Shown piece after piece: positions 7,607-15,904 of a stretch of 64,000 nt of DNA. Both the position numbers and the translations under genes were made by a program. The notes beneath the pieces were generated by a model. It had not been told where the DNA came from. It searched no databases and saw nothing but the letters and a program-made list of their open reading frames with translations. Source of the DNA: an uncultured Kiritimatiellota bacterium. Lineage in GTDB: Bacteria > Verrucomicrobiota > Kiritimatiellia > RFP12 > UBA1067. The first letter of the stretch is position 1, and each line of letters opens with the position of its first letter. The stretch spans positions 19,693 through 83,692 of the forward strand of contig CAKUCX010000004.1 of NCBI GenBank assembly GCA_934643865.1. The letters run 5' to 3'.

Positions 7607-9882
7607 ACGGCTTCGCTTTCCCCGCTCTTCACGGCCTTCAACACGGCGAACGTCGCCCGCGTCACGTTCTCGATCTCGCACCAGGCAATCGGCATCGCCG
7701 CGCCCGCCTTGACCGCCGCGACGGTCGCCGCCAGCTCTTCGGCAAACCCCTTCTGCTGCCGTCCCTTCAGCTTGCGCTTGCCCAGCTTGCCCGAGCAGAC
7801 GGTCGTGCAGAAGTTGTCCATCACCGCCGTCGAGCCTTCGCCGTGGATCTCGCACCTCTCCTTCGGCAGAGCCGTGTCGCCAAAGGCCACGTATTCGAGC
7901 GTCCCCACGCTTCCGTCGGCAAACTGAAGGTTCACGCTGATCGAATCCTCCGGCGTCTCGGCGGCGTTGGCCGTCTGGATGCAGAGGGCCTGCACCTTCG
8001 TCACGGGCGCGCCGCACACGAAACGCATGAAGTCGATGAAATGGCAGCCCTCGCCGACCATGCGCCCGCCGCCGACGGCGGGGTCCTGGATCCAGACGTC
8101 CTTCGGAATCGTCCCCGCATTGACGCGGTAGTGCATCACGAGCGGCTGCGTGCGCTTCGCGAAATAGTCCTTCAGCAGCTTCGCATGCGGACTGAAGCGG
8201 CGGTTGAAGCCGACCATGATCTTGGTCAGCCGTGTCGAACGTGTAGAATCTTCTTCGCGCCCGACAGATTCCCCAACGCCATTTGTCAATTCGTTGAGCT
8301 GCGCCTCGTCGATGCAGAGCGGCTTCTCGGAAAAGACGTACTTGCCCGCCGCGACAGCCGCCGCAATCTGCGCGGCGTGAAGGTCGTGCCGCGTCGTCAC
8401 CAGGACGAGGTTCGTCTCCGCGTCCTTCAGCACCTCGCCCTGATCCGTCGCCGCGAACGCAAAGCCCTCCTTCCGCCCCGTTTCGCCGCAGCTCATGCCG
8501 CTCGCCGTGCAGATGCCGCGCAGCCGCACGTCCGCCGTTTTCTTCAGGGTCGGCAGGAGAACCGCCTTGGCGAAGTTCCCGCAGCCAATGAAACTCACGC
8601 CGACCGTCCCGACGGGAGAGGCGGGACGTGCAAGGCGCGGCGTGAAGTCAACGCGCCGCGCCGGGAGGGTCGCGCTCGGCCCCTTGCGGCCCTGCGGGTT
8701 CGCTTCGCTCAGGCAACCCGACGCCTGCGGCGCGGGCGAATCTGCCATATCCGCAACCACCTTACCCTGATCGCCGTATTCGAGAACGATGCCGAGATAC
8801 GGCTCCTTCCGCACGCCCAGCAACAGCTGGTAGGCGTCGAGCGCGTCGTCGAACGGAAAGCGGTGGGTGACGAGCCGCGACGGCGTGACCTTGCCCTCGG
8901 CGACGAGCAGCAGAAACGCCGCCATGTTGCGCTGCTCCGTCCAGCGCACATAGCCGAAAGGATAGTCGACGCCCTGCTCCTCATAGACGGGATCGTAGCG
9001 CCCCGGCCCGTAGGAGCAGCTCAGGCGGAAGTCGATCTCCTTCTTGTAGTAGGCGTCGCGCGGCAGGTTCATGCCGACGAGGCCCGTCGCCACGACGCGC
9101 CCCTTCTTCTTCGAAATCTCGGCGGCGACCGTGACCGGCTCGTCGGAGTGCGTCGCCGCCGTGATGAGGACGGCATCGACGCCGTGGCCCTCGGAGAACG
9201 CCAGGGCCTCGTCGGCGAGGTTGCCGCTCACCGCCCGGTCGCAGCCCAACTCTTCGGCCAGCCTGCACCGAGCGGCGTTCGGGTCGAAGCCGATCACGCG
9301 GCAGCCGCTCGCCTTGAGCATCTGCACGGCCAGGATGCCCATGAGGCCGAGGCCGATGACCGCGACCGTCTCGCCGAGGCGCACCTCGCACTGGCGCACG
9401 CCCTGCAGCGCGATTGCGCCGACCGTCGCGCACGAGGCGTCCGCGAAACTCACGCCGTCGGGAATCCGGGCGATCAGGTTGCGCGGCACGGCATTGCATT
9501 CGGCGTGGTTCGCGAAGCCCGCGCCGCCGCAGGCCACGCGGTCGCCGACGGCGAACCCGCTGTCGCGCCCGGCTTCGACGACGACGCCCGCGCTGGAATA
9601 GCCGAGGGGGATGGGCTGGTCGAGCTTCGCCTGCACCTTCTCCAGCGTTGCGAAGACCCCCTCGGTCTTCATCTTGCGCAGGACCTTCCTGACCTGGTCG
9701 GGCATCTGCAGCGCCTTGCCGACCAGGCCCTTCCGGGCGAATTCGGCGAGCATGCGCTCCGTCCCCGCGCTCACGAAGCTCGCCGCCGTCCGCACGACCG
9801 CGCCCTTCGCCGGGCACAGCGGCGCCGGCACGTCCGCCAGCCACATCTCGCCGGTCTTGAACGACTGTAGAATCTGCTTCAT
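7603..9882 (-). CDS. Bi-domain oxidoreductase: zinc-type alcohol dehydrogenase fused to Gfo/Idh/MocA (759 aa)
   Basis: A fusion enzyme typical of polysaccharide loci, found next to heparinase II/III genes. It probably acts on a nucleotide-sugar or polymer intermediate, but its substrate is not known. Residues 1-370 form the MDR alcohol dehydrogenase part (GYSSAGVVVEAG at ~94-105; the Rossmann loop VAVIGLGLMGILAVQ at ~173-187). Residues ~425-759 form the Gfo/Idh/MocA part (GVSFIGCGNFAKAVLLP, then SEKPLCID, then a C-terminal sheet domain). The linker is rich in repeat-like sequence. A GCCGTGTCGA repeat is read in frame near 8226-8252, inserting roughly 20 residues before IMVGFNRRFSPH. The ATG overlaps the upstream ATPase stop (ATGA). 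Two truncated copies of its 5' end lie at ~11.2 and 14.5 kb. Confidence 0.9.
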   Translation of the reverse strand: MKQILQSFKTGEMWLADVPAPLCPAKGAVVRTAASFVSAGTERMLAEFARKGLVGKALQMPDQVRKVLRKMKTEGVFATLEKVQAKLDQPIPLGYSSAGVVVEAGRDSGFAVGDRVACGGAGFANHAECNAVPRNLIARIPDGVSFADASCATVGAIALQGVRQCEVRLGETVAVIGLGLMGILAVQMLKASGCRVIGFDPNAARCRLAEELGCDRAVSGNLADEALAFSEGHGVDAVLITAATHSDEPVTVAAEISKKKGRVVATGLVGMNLPRDAYYKKEIDFRLSCSYGPGRYDPVYEEQGVDYPFGYVRWTEQRNMAAFLLLVAEGKVTPSRLVTHRFPFDDALDAYQLLLGVRKEPYLGIVLEYGDQGKVVADMADSPAPQASGCLSEANPQGRKGPSATLPARRVDFTPRLARPASPVGTVGVSFIGCGNFAKAVLLPTLKKTADVRLRGICTASGMSCGETGRKEGFAFAATDQGEVLKDAETNLVLVTTRHDLHAAQIAAAVAAGKYVFSEKPLCIDEAQLNELTNGVGESVGREEDSTRSTRLTKIMVGFNRRFSPHAKLLKDYFAKRTQPLVMHYRVNAGTIPKDVWIQDPAVGGGRMVGEGCHFIDFMRFVCGAPVTKVQALCIQTANAAETPEDSISVNLQFADGSVGTLEYVAFGDTALPKERCEIHGEGSTAVMDNFCTTVCSGKLGKRKLKGRQQKGFAEELAATVAAVKAGAAMPIAWCEIENVTRATFAVLKAVKSGESEAV

Positions 9883-11084
9883 CGATCCGCCACCACCTTT
9901 ATTTTCGCGGGCTTTCCATAGAGCCCCTGTACAAATTCACGGCAGGAGAGAGCCTGAACGCCGCTTCCGGCTGTCGGCGTGCGAAGGGCCGCCTCGTTTG
10001 GATTGTAGATCAACTGCATGGACACGTCGAGGCCGTCCGACGCGAACGCCTTGGCGAGTTTGCGCATGGGCTCGCTCATGTGAGGCGAAATCGTCGCGGA
10101 CGTCTTGCATTCGGCCAACGTGACCGCGCCCGCATGAGACGCAACGACCAAATCGACCTCCAGGCCCTGCTCATCACGGAAATAATAGACGTCCCCCTCC
10201 TCGGCCCGTGACCATTGGGCCTTCAGCGTCTCCGAAATGACAAAGCCTTCGAAAATCGCCCCGTAGAATGGCGAACGGACAAGTTCTTCGCGACTTTGGA
10301 TACCAAGCAAATGGCAAACGAGACCGGAATCCAGGAAATACAGCTTAGGCGTTTTCACCAAACGCTTCCCGGCATTCCTGAAGTAGGGATAGACAAGCCG
10401 GACAATGCCGGAAACCTCCAGCACGCCCATCCATTCCGTCAGCGTCGGCACGGACACCCCCAGAGGGGAGGCCATGGCCGTCTTGTTCAGCATTTGTCCG
10501 TGTCGTGTGGCAAGAACCTTCAGGAATCGATGGAACGCAGACAGATTACGGACGGCCAACATTGAACGGACATCGCGCTCAAGGTAGGTCTGTACATATG
10601 AGGAAAACCAGAGCGTACGGCCCGCCCCCGCCGTCACGGCCTCCGGGTAACCGCCTGTAAAGACAGTGACCCGGGAATCTTCGTAACTTGAAAACGGAGC
10701 CAACCGGAGAATCGCCGCGCGACCGGCCATGGACTCGCTCACGCCATCCATCAACAGCGATTCCTGCGAGCCAGTCAGAATCCACTGCCCCTTGACATCT
10801 GGTTGCGCATCAATACGGGAACGGATATAGGCGAACAGCTCAGGCGCCTGCTGGATTTCATCTATGATGACAGGCAATTTCAACTCGTCAAGGAAACTGC
10901 GCGGATCCTCTTTGACCAACTGCAAAACATCGGGGTCTTCCAATTGCACATAAGAGGCATTGGGGAAAAGATGCTTCAAGAGAAAGGTCTTCCCGGCACG
11001 CCGCGGTCCGGTCAGGACAATGGCAGGGAACTGCGCCAAGGCACAGACAACCGCCGATTCAATTGTCCTTTCTACGATTTTCAT
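9879..11084 (-). CDS. AAA+ ATPase with DUF4143 domain (401 aa)
   Basis: A solitary P-loop ATPase. Walker A is GPRRAGKT (~26-33), Walker B LPVIIDEIQQ (~70-79), then ILTGSQES. The C-terminal DUF4143 half has LYFLDSGLVCHLLG and a terminal PD-(D/E)XK-like stretch, EVDLVVASHAGAVTLAECKTS. The stop overlaps the oxidoreductase start in an ATGA, so it now forms the upstream partner of that gene. A TATAAT box lies only 7 nt before the ATG (minus strand). A perfect 37-bp palindrome lies 47 bp upstream. Beyond that is a truncated duplicate of the oxidoreductase 5' end. The gene looks inserted into an older operon in which CapK preceded the oxidoreductase; this is inferred from those remnants. Confidence 0.9.
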   Translation of the reverse strand: MKIVERTIESAVVCALAQFPAIVLTGPRRAGKTFLLKHLFPNASYVQLEDPDVLQLVKEDPRSFLDELKLPVIIDEIQQAPELFAYIRSRIDAQPDVKGQWILTGSQESLLMDGVSESMAGRAAILRLAPFSSYEDSRVTVFTGGYPEAVTAGAGRTLWFSSYVQTYLERDVRSMLAVRNLSAFHRFLKVLATRHGQMLNKTAMASPLGVSVPTLTEWMGVLEVSGIVRLVYPYFRNAGKRLVKTPKLYFLDSGLVCHLLGIQSREELVRSPFYGAIFEGFVISETLKAQWSRAEEGDVYYFRDEQGLEVDLVVASHAGAVTLAECKTSATISPHMSEPMRKLAKAFASDGLDVSMQLIYNPNEAALRTPTAGSGVQALSCREFVQGLYGKPAKIKVVADR

Positions 11085-11091
11085 GCCGCTT

Positions 11092-11097
11092 ATTATA
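11092..11097 (-). promoter_or_regulatory. -10 box of the DUF4143 ATPase gene (possibly leaderless)
   Basis: On the minus strand GTTTATAATAAGCGGC runs directly into ATG 11084. TATAAT ends 7 nt before the start codon, leaving no room for a Shine-Dalgarno sequence. Confidence 0.5.
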
Positions 11098-11130
11098 AAC
11101 TATTTAGATACCATCCGCAACCGTCCAATT

Positions 11131-11167
11131 GTTGAGAATCCTAAAGTGGCACTTTAGGATTCTCAAC
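11131..11167. repeat. Perfect 37-bp palindrome upstream of the ATPase gene
   Basis: Arms GTTGAGAATCCTAAAGTG and its exact complement surround a single central G. It lies between the ATPase start (11084) and the oxidoreductase 5' remnant (from 11198). It shares TTGAGAATnnTAA with the repeats at 14309-14368 upstream of another DUF4143 ATPase. It could be an operator or a recombination site; a terminator is unlikely because no T-run follows on either strand. Confidence 0.85.
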
Positions 11168-11197
11168 AACGGAGGCGAACGATACACCCCTCCCCCT

Positions 11198-11272
11198 TGC
11201 CGGGCACAGCGGCGCCGGCACGTCCGCCAGCCACATCTCGCCGGCCGTGGATGACTGTAGAATCTGCTTCAT
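11198..11272 (-). pseudogene. Truncated 5' copy of the bi-domain oxidoreductase gene (copy B)
   Basis: ATG 11272 opens MKQILQSSTAGEMWLADVPA, matching residues 1-20 of the intact oxidoreductase (MKQILQSFKTGEMWLADVPA). The match continues through PLCPA and then breaks into unrelated sequence at a CCCCTCCCCCTTG junction. About 75 bp are retained, with high nucleotide identity. Confidence 0.88.
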
Positions 11273-11665
11273 GTTCGAACATTGACGCGTCAGGTGGTGG
11301 GACGAGGCGACGCGAATGACGCGGCATGAAAGGCGCGTGTCTCGTTCGAGATATCCCCAACGAGGCACGGATCTATTTTCTACAGGACGAAACGAACAGA
11401 TATGCACAGCAGACGCACAAAGGAGAGACTGCATTCGCCGCCCCTTTACGCCAACCTGCACAACCACATTCCTTGTCTCGTGAAGTGAAAATTACCAGTT
11501 TTCGTCGGAAACAAAAAATGCGCTTACGCACATTTGATGATGGCGGCACCACTCGTGTGCAAGCGCGTGCCACCGATATCAAAGATCAACGCCCGCAAGT
11601 CTCCCCGCGAACAACCGTAGTATACCATAATTTCGCCAAATCAGGCTGGCGGCATACCAAGTTGT
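11273..11665. other. Non-coding stretch between the remnant and the next ATPase
   Basis: No credible gene on either strand. A TGGTATACT box (minus strand, ~11616-11625) could promote transcription leftward towards the oxidoreductase remnant. Confidence 0.5.
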
Positions 11666-11668
11666 AAC

Positions 11669-11718
11669 GGACACCTGTCCGCTTTGGACAAATCCAAACC
11701 CACAGTTGCCATTTGTCC
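11669..11718. repeat. Inverted repeats upstream of the plus-strand ATPase
   Basis: GGACACCTGTCC (11669-11680) is a palindrome, and GGACAAAT (11686-11693) pairs with ATTTGTCC (11711-11718). They end about 40 bp before the start at 11761, a position equivalent to the palindromes of the two neighbouring ATPases but with a different sequence. Confidence 0.6.
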
Positions 11719-11760
11719 GAACATTTGATAGACTACACATCCGAAAGGGTTAGGAATAAC

Positions 11761-12921
11761 ATGATAAAGCGCAGAATTGCAGAGAAGCTTCTCGAATTGA
11801 CCCATTCTTTTCCTGTCATCACAATTGAAGGGCCTCGGCAAAGCGGCAAGACGACCTTGACGCGGATGACATTCCCGGACTATGCCTATGCCAATCTTGA
11901 GGAGTATGCGACGAGGACATTGGCTGAACGAGACCCGCGCGGCTTTCTTCTCCGATTTCCGGCTCCTGCCGTCATCGACGAGATTCAGCGCGTTCCCCAG
12001 CTGCTGAACGAGATACAGGCGGCGGTTGACGCCAACGGAGGCAATGGGCAATACGTCCTCACGGGATCGCATCAGCCAAGGCTCAAGGAAGGCATCGCCC
12101 AGTCGCTTGCCGGTCGAACGGCGCTCTTGACGCTCTACCCCCTGTCAATTGCGGAACTGGCTGACGCCGGCATTCGGATGGAGCGTGACAGCTATATCTT
12201 CAAAGGGTTCCTTCCGGCGATTTACGACAGGGTTCAGAATCCCGTTGACGCCTATGAGGGCTATTACCGCACCTACGTGGAGCGCGATGTCAGACAGCTC
12301 GTCAACATCACGCACCAAGGCCGCTTCGAACTGTTCCTGCGTCTGCTGGCGGGGCGTGTCGGACAGGTCGTCAACATGGACGGGATGTCTGGCGAAGTGG
12401 GCGTCAGCGCAACCACACTCAAGGAGTGGCTGTCCGTCCTTGAGGCAAGTTTCGTCATCTATCGTCTTCATCCTTACTACAACAACTTCGGCAAGCGATT
12501 CATCAAGTCGCCCAAGGTCTACTTTACCGACGTCGGGCTCGCGGCGCACCTCCTCCAAATCGAGTCTCCGCAACAGGTCACGCGAGATCCGCTGGCAGGC
12601 GGACTGTTTGAGAATCTGGTTGTCATGGAGGCGCTTAAGGCGCAGCTTAATCACGGACAACCGCCAAGGCTCTACTATATGCGCGACAAGGCTGGCGTTG
12701 AAGTCGATCTTGTCGTGGAGTCGCACAGGCGGCTCAGGCTCTTTGAAATCAAGAGTGCCAGCACACCGGACGCGTCCATGGCAAGTAACTTGCAACGCAT
12801 GGGCCGTCTGTCAGACACGATGGAGATAGGCTCGGTCATCTATTCCGGTGAAGACTGGAAAATGGGCGACATCGCCTTTACGCATTTTTCGGAGACCGAG
12901 CGCTTGATGGTCAACCAATAG
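11761..12921 (+). CDS. AAA+ ATPase with DUF4143 domain (386 aa)
   Basis: The only sizeable plus-strand gene supported in the window. Walker A is GPRQSGKT; Walker B PAPAVIDEIQRV; then YVLTGSHQPRL. The DUF4143 half ends with VYFTDVGLAAHLLQIES and a PD-(D/E)XK-like EVDLVVESHRRLRLFEIKSA. The start is placed at ATG 11761 (MIKRRIAEKLLEL), preceded by AGGA; an upstream ATG at 11713 would add 16 residues not typical of the family. The stop is TAG followed by GGGGCGGCAA. The gene converges with the next ATPase (13065-14270) and sits between two 5' remnants of the oxidoreductase. Confidence 0.9.
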   Translation: MIKRRIAEKLLELTHSFPVITIEGPRQSGKTTLTRMTFPDYAYANLEEYATRTLAERDPRGFLLRFPAPAVIDEIQRVPQLLNEIQAAVDANGGNGQYVLTGSHQPRLKEGIAQSLAGRTALLTLYPLSIAELADAGIRMERDSYIFKGFLPAIYDRVQNPVDAYEGYYRTYVERDVRQLVNITHQGRFELFLRLLAGRVGQVVNMDGMSGEVGVSATTLKEWLSVLEASFVIYRLHPYYNNFGKRFIKSPKVYFTDVGLAAHLLQIESPQQVTRDPLAGGLFENLVVMEALKAQLNHGQPPRLYYMRDKAGVEVDLVVESHRRLRLFEIKSASTPDASMASNLQRMGRLSDTMEIGSVIYSGEDWKMGDIAFTHFSETERLMVNQ

Positions 12922-12989
12922 GGGCGGCAATTTCAGAGCGGCCCGTCAGCGCCTCGCCCGTCTTCATCCGGCAGATCTCTTTCTACAAT

Positions 12990-13030
12990 CCCGTGCGAAG
13001 CGCGGGCGGCGGGCTACACAGCTAAACCCC
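12990..13030. repeat. Inverted copy of a segment found near 403-432
   Basis: GCGCGGGCGGCGGGCTACAC followed by AGCTAAACCCC is nearly the reverse complement of GGTTTTAGCCGTGTAGCCCG with CCGCCCGCAC at ~403-432. It lies in the 143-bp gap between convergent ATPases, which has no gene. Confidence 0.55.
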
Positions 13031-13064
13031 GTTTCCCCGACCTCATCCAACTGCAATTTTTAGG

Positions 13065-14270
13065 TCAGATCATCACCTTGGCCACATCAGCAAAGGCTAC
13101 TCGCACAGGGTGTCCCGCATAGTCCAGTGGATTGATTGCCGTTCCTTCTGCTTCAACCGTGACCTGAAACGCATACTTAACCTTCAGTTTCTCGGCGAAC
13201 GCCCTCAAATTCGGGCTGAGCGGCTCATCGAGCGACGATTTCACCTCAACCAGCATCAGAGGTTCCCCGTCTTTCGTCACGACGAAATCAACCTCATGCT
13301 GCTGCTTGTCCTGGATATAGCAGAGTTCGAACCGCCCCAACCCGCTATCCGTCCACCAGTCCACGCTCTTCAGCAGGTGCGACGCCACAAAGTTCTCGTT
13401 CCGCGCGCCCTTGTCCGCAATCAGGCTCCAGTCCCACAGATAGATCTTCGGCATCTTGCGAATCGAATTGGCGACGTTCCTGAAATACGGACGCACACTG
13501 TAGCAGAAATAGACGCTCTCCAAAAGTCCAATCCAGTTCTTGACCGTATCAATCGACACCCCCAAGTCACGGCCAAGCGAGGCGTGGTTGATTTCTCCCG
13601 AAACCCGCGCCCGCAAAAGTCCCGCCAGCATCTTCACGCCTCGCAGATCCTGTACGCGACTCAGGTCGCGCAAGTCCTCATTGAAGATCTTGTCCAGCCG
13701 CGAATTCTGCCACCGCGTGTAGAACCGCCGCGAACCATCCAGAAACGGCTCCGGGAATCCGCCGAACTGCATGAGCCGAGCGATCTCCACGCGCGACACG
13801 TCTTTCGGCTTCTGAAACATCGCCTCAAGGTCGCATTCCGCCGAAGCCAGCTCGCCGATCGACAGCGGATGCACCCGATAACTGAACGACCGTCCCATGA
13901 GGCTGTCCCCGCCGCGCCGATACACATCCATACGAGCCGACCCCGTTGCGACAATCTTCAAGTCCTTTTCGTAGCGGTCGAAGAAACCTTTCAGGGAGTG
14001 CTTCCAGTTCGCATACTTGTGGAGTTCATCGAAAATGACCGACCGCGCCCGTTTGGCCGGGACATCCAGCGCGAGCACTTCGGCGATTTTCTCAACGCCG
14101 CCCATGATCTTCATCGCATCGCCCGTAATGTCGAAGTTCAGGTAGGCCGCCTCCGGCAAAACCGCCCGCGCCAAGGTCGTCTTCCCGACCTGACGCGGAC
14201 CCGACAGAAGAATCATCTGACGATTCTTGGCAAGATGGCCTTCCAGCAAATTCGAGTAAATCCTTTTCAT
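13065..14270 (-). CDS. AAA+ ATPase with DUF4143 domain (401 aa)
   Basis: Walker A is GPRQVGKT (~25-32), Walker B RSVIFDELHKY (~80-90), and IVATGSARMD follows. The DUF4143 half has IYLWDWSLIADKGARNENFVASHLL and a PD-(D/E)XK-like EVDFVVTKDGEPLMLVEVKSS, common in ATPases of this group. It belongs to a different subtype from the two ATPases on its left, so the three are not simple tandem duplicates. An extended -10 (TGGTATAAT) ends 8 nt before the ATG, implying a leaderless or nearly leaderless message. Repeats TTGAGAATGGTAATT lie ~40-95 bp upstream, and beyond them is a second oxidoreductase 5' remnant. Confidence 0.9.
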   Translation of the reverse strand: MKRIYSNLLEGHLAKNRQMILLSGPRQVGKTTLARAVLPEAAYLNFDITGDAMKIMGGVEKIAEVLALDVPAKRARSVIFDELHKYANWKHSLKGFFDRYEKDLKIVATGSARMDVYRRGGDSLMGRSFSYRVHPLSIGELASAECDLEAMFQKPKDVSRVEIARLMQFGGFPEPFLDGSRRFYTRWQNSRLDKIFNEDLRDLSRVQDLRGVKMLAGLLRARVSGEINHASLGRDLGVSIDTVKNWIGLLESVYFCYSVRPYFRNVANSIRKMPKIYLWDWSLIADKGARNENFVASHLLKSVDWWTDSGLGRFELCYIQDKQQHEVDFVVTKDGEPLMLVEVKSSLDEPLSPNLRAFAEKLKVKYAFQVTVEAEGTAINPLDYAGHPVRVAFADVAKVMI

Positions 14271-14278
14271 CGGTATGG

Positions 14279-14287
14279 ATTATACCA
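14279..14287 (-). promoter_or_regulatory. Extended -10 box of the ATPase gene
   Basis: Minus strand TGGTATAATCCATACCG runs into ATG 14270; TATAAT ends 8 nt from the start. Confidence 0.55.
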
Positions 14288-14308
14288 AATTTCGCCCTCC
14301 ATCCGCAA

Positions 14309-14368
14309 TTACCATTCTCAAGCCAACTCGATTTTAGTAATTACCATTCTCAAGACAGGTCGAGAATG
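14309..14368. repeat. TTGAGAATGGTAATT repeats (two direct, one inverted)
   Basis: AATTACCATTCTCAAG occurs twice as direct repeats (~14310 and ~14338), and an inverted arm GAGAATGGTA follows at ~14361-14370, forming a 10-bp inverted repeat with the second copy. The motif relates to the arm of the palindrome at 11131-11167. Confidence 0.7.
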
Positions 14369-14440
14369 GTAACAGGATTGTCAGGATTAGAGGGATGGGC
14401 GAGAAAATATGCCTAATGCAAAACGCACCCCTCCCCCTTG

Positions 14441-14513
14441 CCGGGCACAGCGGCGCCGGCACGTCCGCCAGCCACATCTCGCCGGTCGTGGATGACTGTA
14501 GAATCTGTTTCAC
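14441..14513 (-). pseudogene. Truncated 5' copy of the bi-domain oxidoreductase gene (copy C)
   Basis: GTG at 14513 opens a frame matching the oxidoreductase N-terminus (KQILQS..TGEMWLADVPA, PLCPA) and ends at the same CCCCTCCCCCTTG junction as copy B. The start codon has become GTG. Copies B and C are closer to each other than to the intact gene. Confidence 0.85.
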
Positions 14514-14553
14514 GTTCGCGTTCTCCGTTCATGCCCTCTAACGCGGCAACCTA

Positions 14554-15864
14554 TCAGACTTTTACGACGGCGCGGAATTTTCCTGACTTTGCACGCGGGA
14601 TTTCCGAAGTGTACCGAATTGAGAGCTTAATCTCGCCCTTCAAGTGACGACGAGCCTTGCCGAGAATTGCCATCTCGTCCTTTTGAGCATACCGAGAACC
14701 CTTGACGACAAGCAGTTCAAGTTCGCATCCGTCATTCAATACCCGAAGCTGTGCCTCGCGTACATTCTCCTGATCGCAGAAGATATCATAGGACATGAGT
14801 GTACTCACCAACATTCCGTTGGAGAGCGTCACCTGTTCGTTATCGCGGCCTTCGATTCCCTGTACAATTGGCTTGCCATCCTGCCATCTCACGCTTGCGA
14901 TGTCGCCCATGTCATAGCGGATCAGCGGGAAGTAGGGATTTGAAAAGTTGGTGCCCACAATATGGCATCGTTCAGGATTCTCCGGGTCAATCGGAATGAA
15001 CTCAACCTTGGCGAAGTCCTCGTCGATGCGCCAATCACCTTCTTTTGTCATGGAAAAGTTTGCCACTCCCTCTGTCTGCCCGTAGTGTGTACGAACGATT
15101 GCATTCGGGAAAGCCTTCTTGATCTCAACCGCAATACGTGGCGTCAAGTTCTCGGCCGTTGTGGTCACCACCCGAACATCTTTGAGCGGCATCAGCCTCT
15201 TTTCAACAATCAGGCGGCTTAAAAACAAAATTCGGCTGGCATAGCCATGAATCCAGACGAGATGACGACGCTTGATTTCCTTCACGTAATCCTCGACGTT
15301 CTCAATCGTCAAATGATACGTGCCAAAGATAACGCGCCGCCCCGCACGATCTACACGCCAATACGGCGGCTTCTTTTGTTCAATCGGCACAACCATGCCC
15401 ACGCAGCCGAAAAGTCCATACCACGTACCATACTTGATGCCCAGTTCCTCTCGATAGCGCCACCAAGTGGCCCATTGACGATGCTCAAAGCTTTGGCTCT
15501 GCGGGATGTTGATGCTCGTGCCCGTCGTACCGCTCGTGTGGATGACGAGCGTCGGCCCCTTGTACGCCCGATTGTAGAAATCCTCGTAGTGTTCCTTCAC
15601 ATAGGCCTTGTTGATGATCGGGAAGTCCTCCAGCTTCGTCCCCTTGCCGGCGGCGAACACCTTCGCATAGGCCGGCACGTGCCGTGCCAGCTCCAGAAAG
15701 TTCCGCAGCATCTTCTCGGGGTCGTCCTCCCGGCGTTCCATCCGCTTCAGTTCCCGCAGGAATCCCTTGGAATACCGTTTTCGGGCAATCGTCCACCCCT
15801 TGACGGAACACATGACATTCTGCATCCAGATCGGTGCGTGGTTATAGATATTTTCAAGCATCAT
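14554..15864 (-). CDS. CapK/phenylacetate-CoA ligase-like adenylate-forming protein (436 aa)
   Basis: A member of the CapK branch of the adenylate-forming superfamily, frequent in capsule and O-antigen loci, where its exact reaction is unresolved. The nucleotide-binding loop VIHTSGTTGTSINIPQS (~108-124) is intact; later TTAENLTPRIAVEIKKAFPNA, RTHYGQTEG (the A5-like motif), and YDMGDIASVRW are visible. An AGGAGGGG Shine-Dalgarno precedes ATG 15864. It lies upstream of the oxidoreductase remnants, suggesting CapK to oxidoreductase was the original gene order before the ATPase insertions. Confidence 0.88.
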   Translation of the reverse strand: MMLENIYNHAPIWMQNVMCSVKGWTIARKRYSKGFLRELKRMERREDDPEKMLRNFLELARHVPAYAKVFAAGKGTKLEDFPIINKAYVKEHYEDFYNRAYKGPTLVIHTSGTTGTSINIPQSQSFEHRQWATWWRYREELGIKYGTWYGLFGCVGMVVPIEQKKPPYWRVDRAGRRVIFGTYHLTIENVEDYVKEIKRRHLVWIHGYASRILFLSRLIVEKRLMPLKDVRVVTTTAENLTPRIAVEIKKAFPNAIVRTHYGQTEGVANFSMTKEGDWRIDEDFAKVEFIPIDPENPERCHIVGTNFSNPYFPLIRYDMGDIASVRWQDGKPIVQGIEGRDNEQVTLSNGMLVSTLMSYDIFCDQENVREAQLRVLNDGCELELLVVKGSRYAQKDEMAILGKARRHLKGEIKLSIRYTSEIPRAKSGKFRAVVKV

Positions 15865-15904
15865 TTTTGCTTATCCCCTCCTTTTTGTCACAACCTGTAC
15901 ATGT

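Noticed and set aside
7162..9870. Long plus-strand ORF (902 codons) opposite the oxidoreductase and heparinase genes
   Set aside because: Low-complexity Arg/Pro/Ala translation antiparallel to two well-recognised genes; an artefact of high GC and the 42-bp repeat. The same applies to long plus-strand ORFs at 44921-47932, 47725-50418, 52647-55085, 58477-61383 and 61193-63520.
11641..12072. Minus-strand ORF opposite the plus-strand ATPase
   Set aside because: Antisense shadow of the ATPase coding sequence with no recognisable domain.
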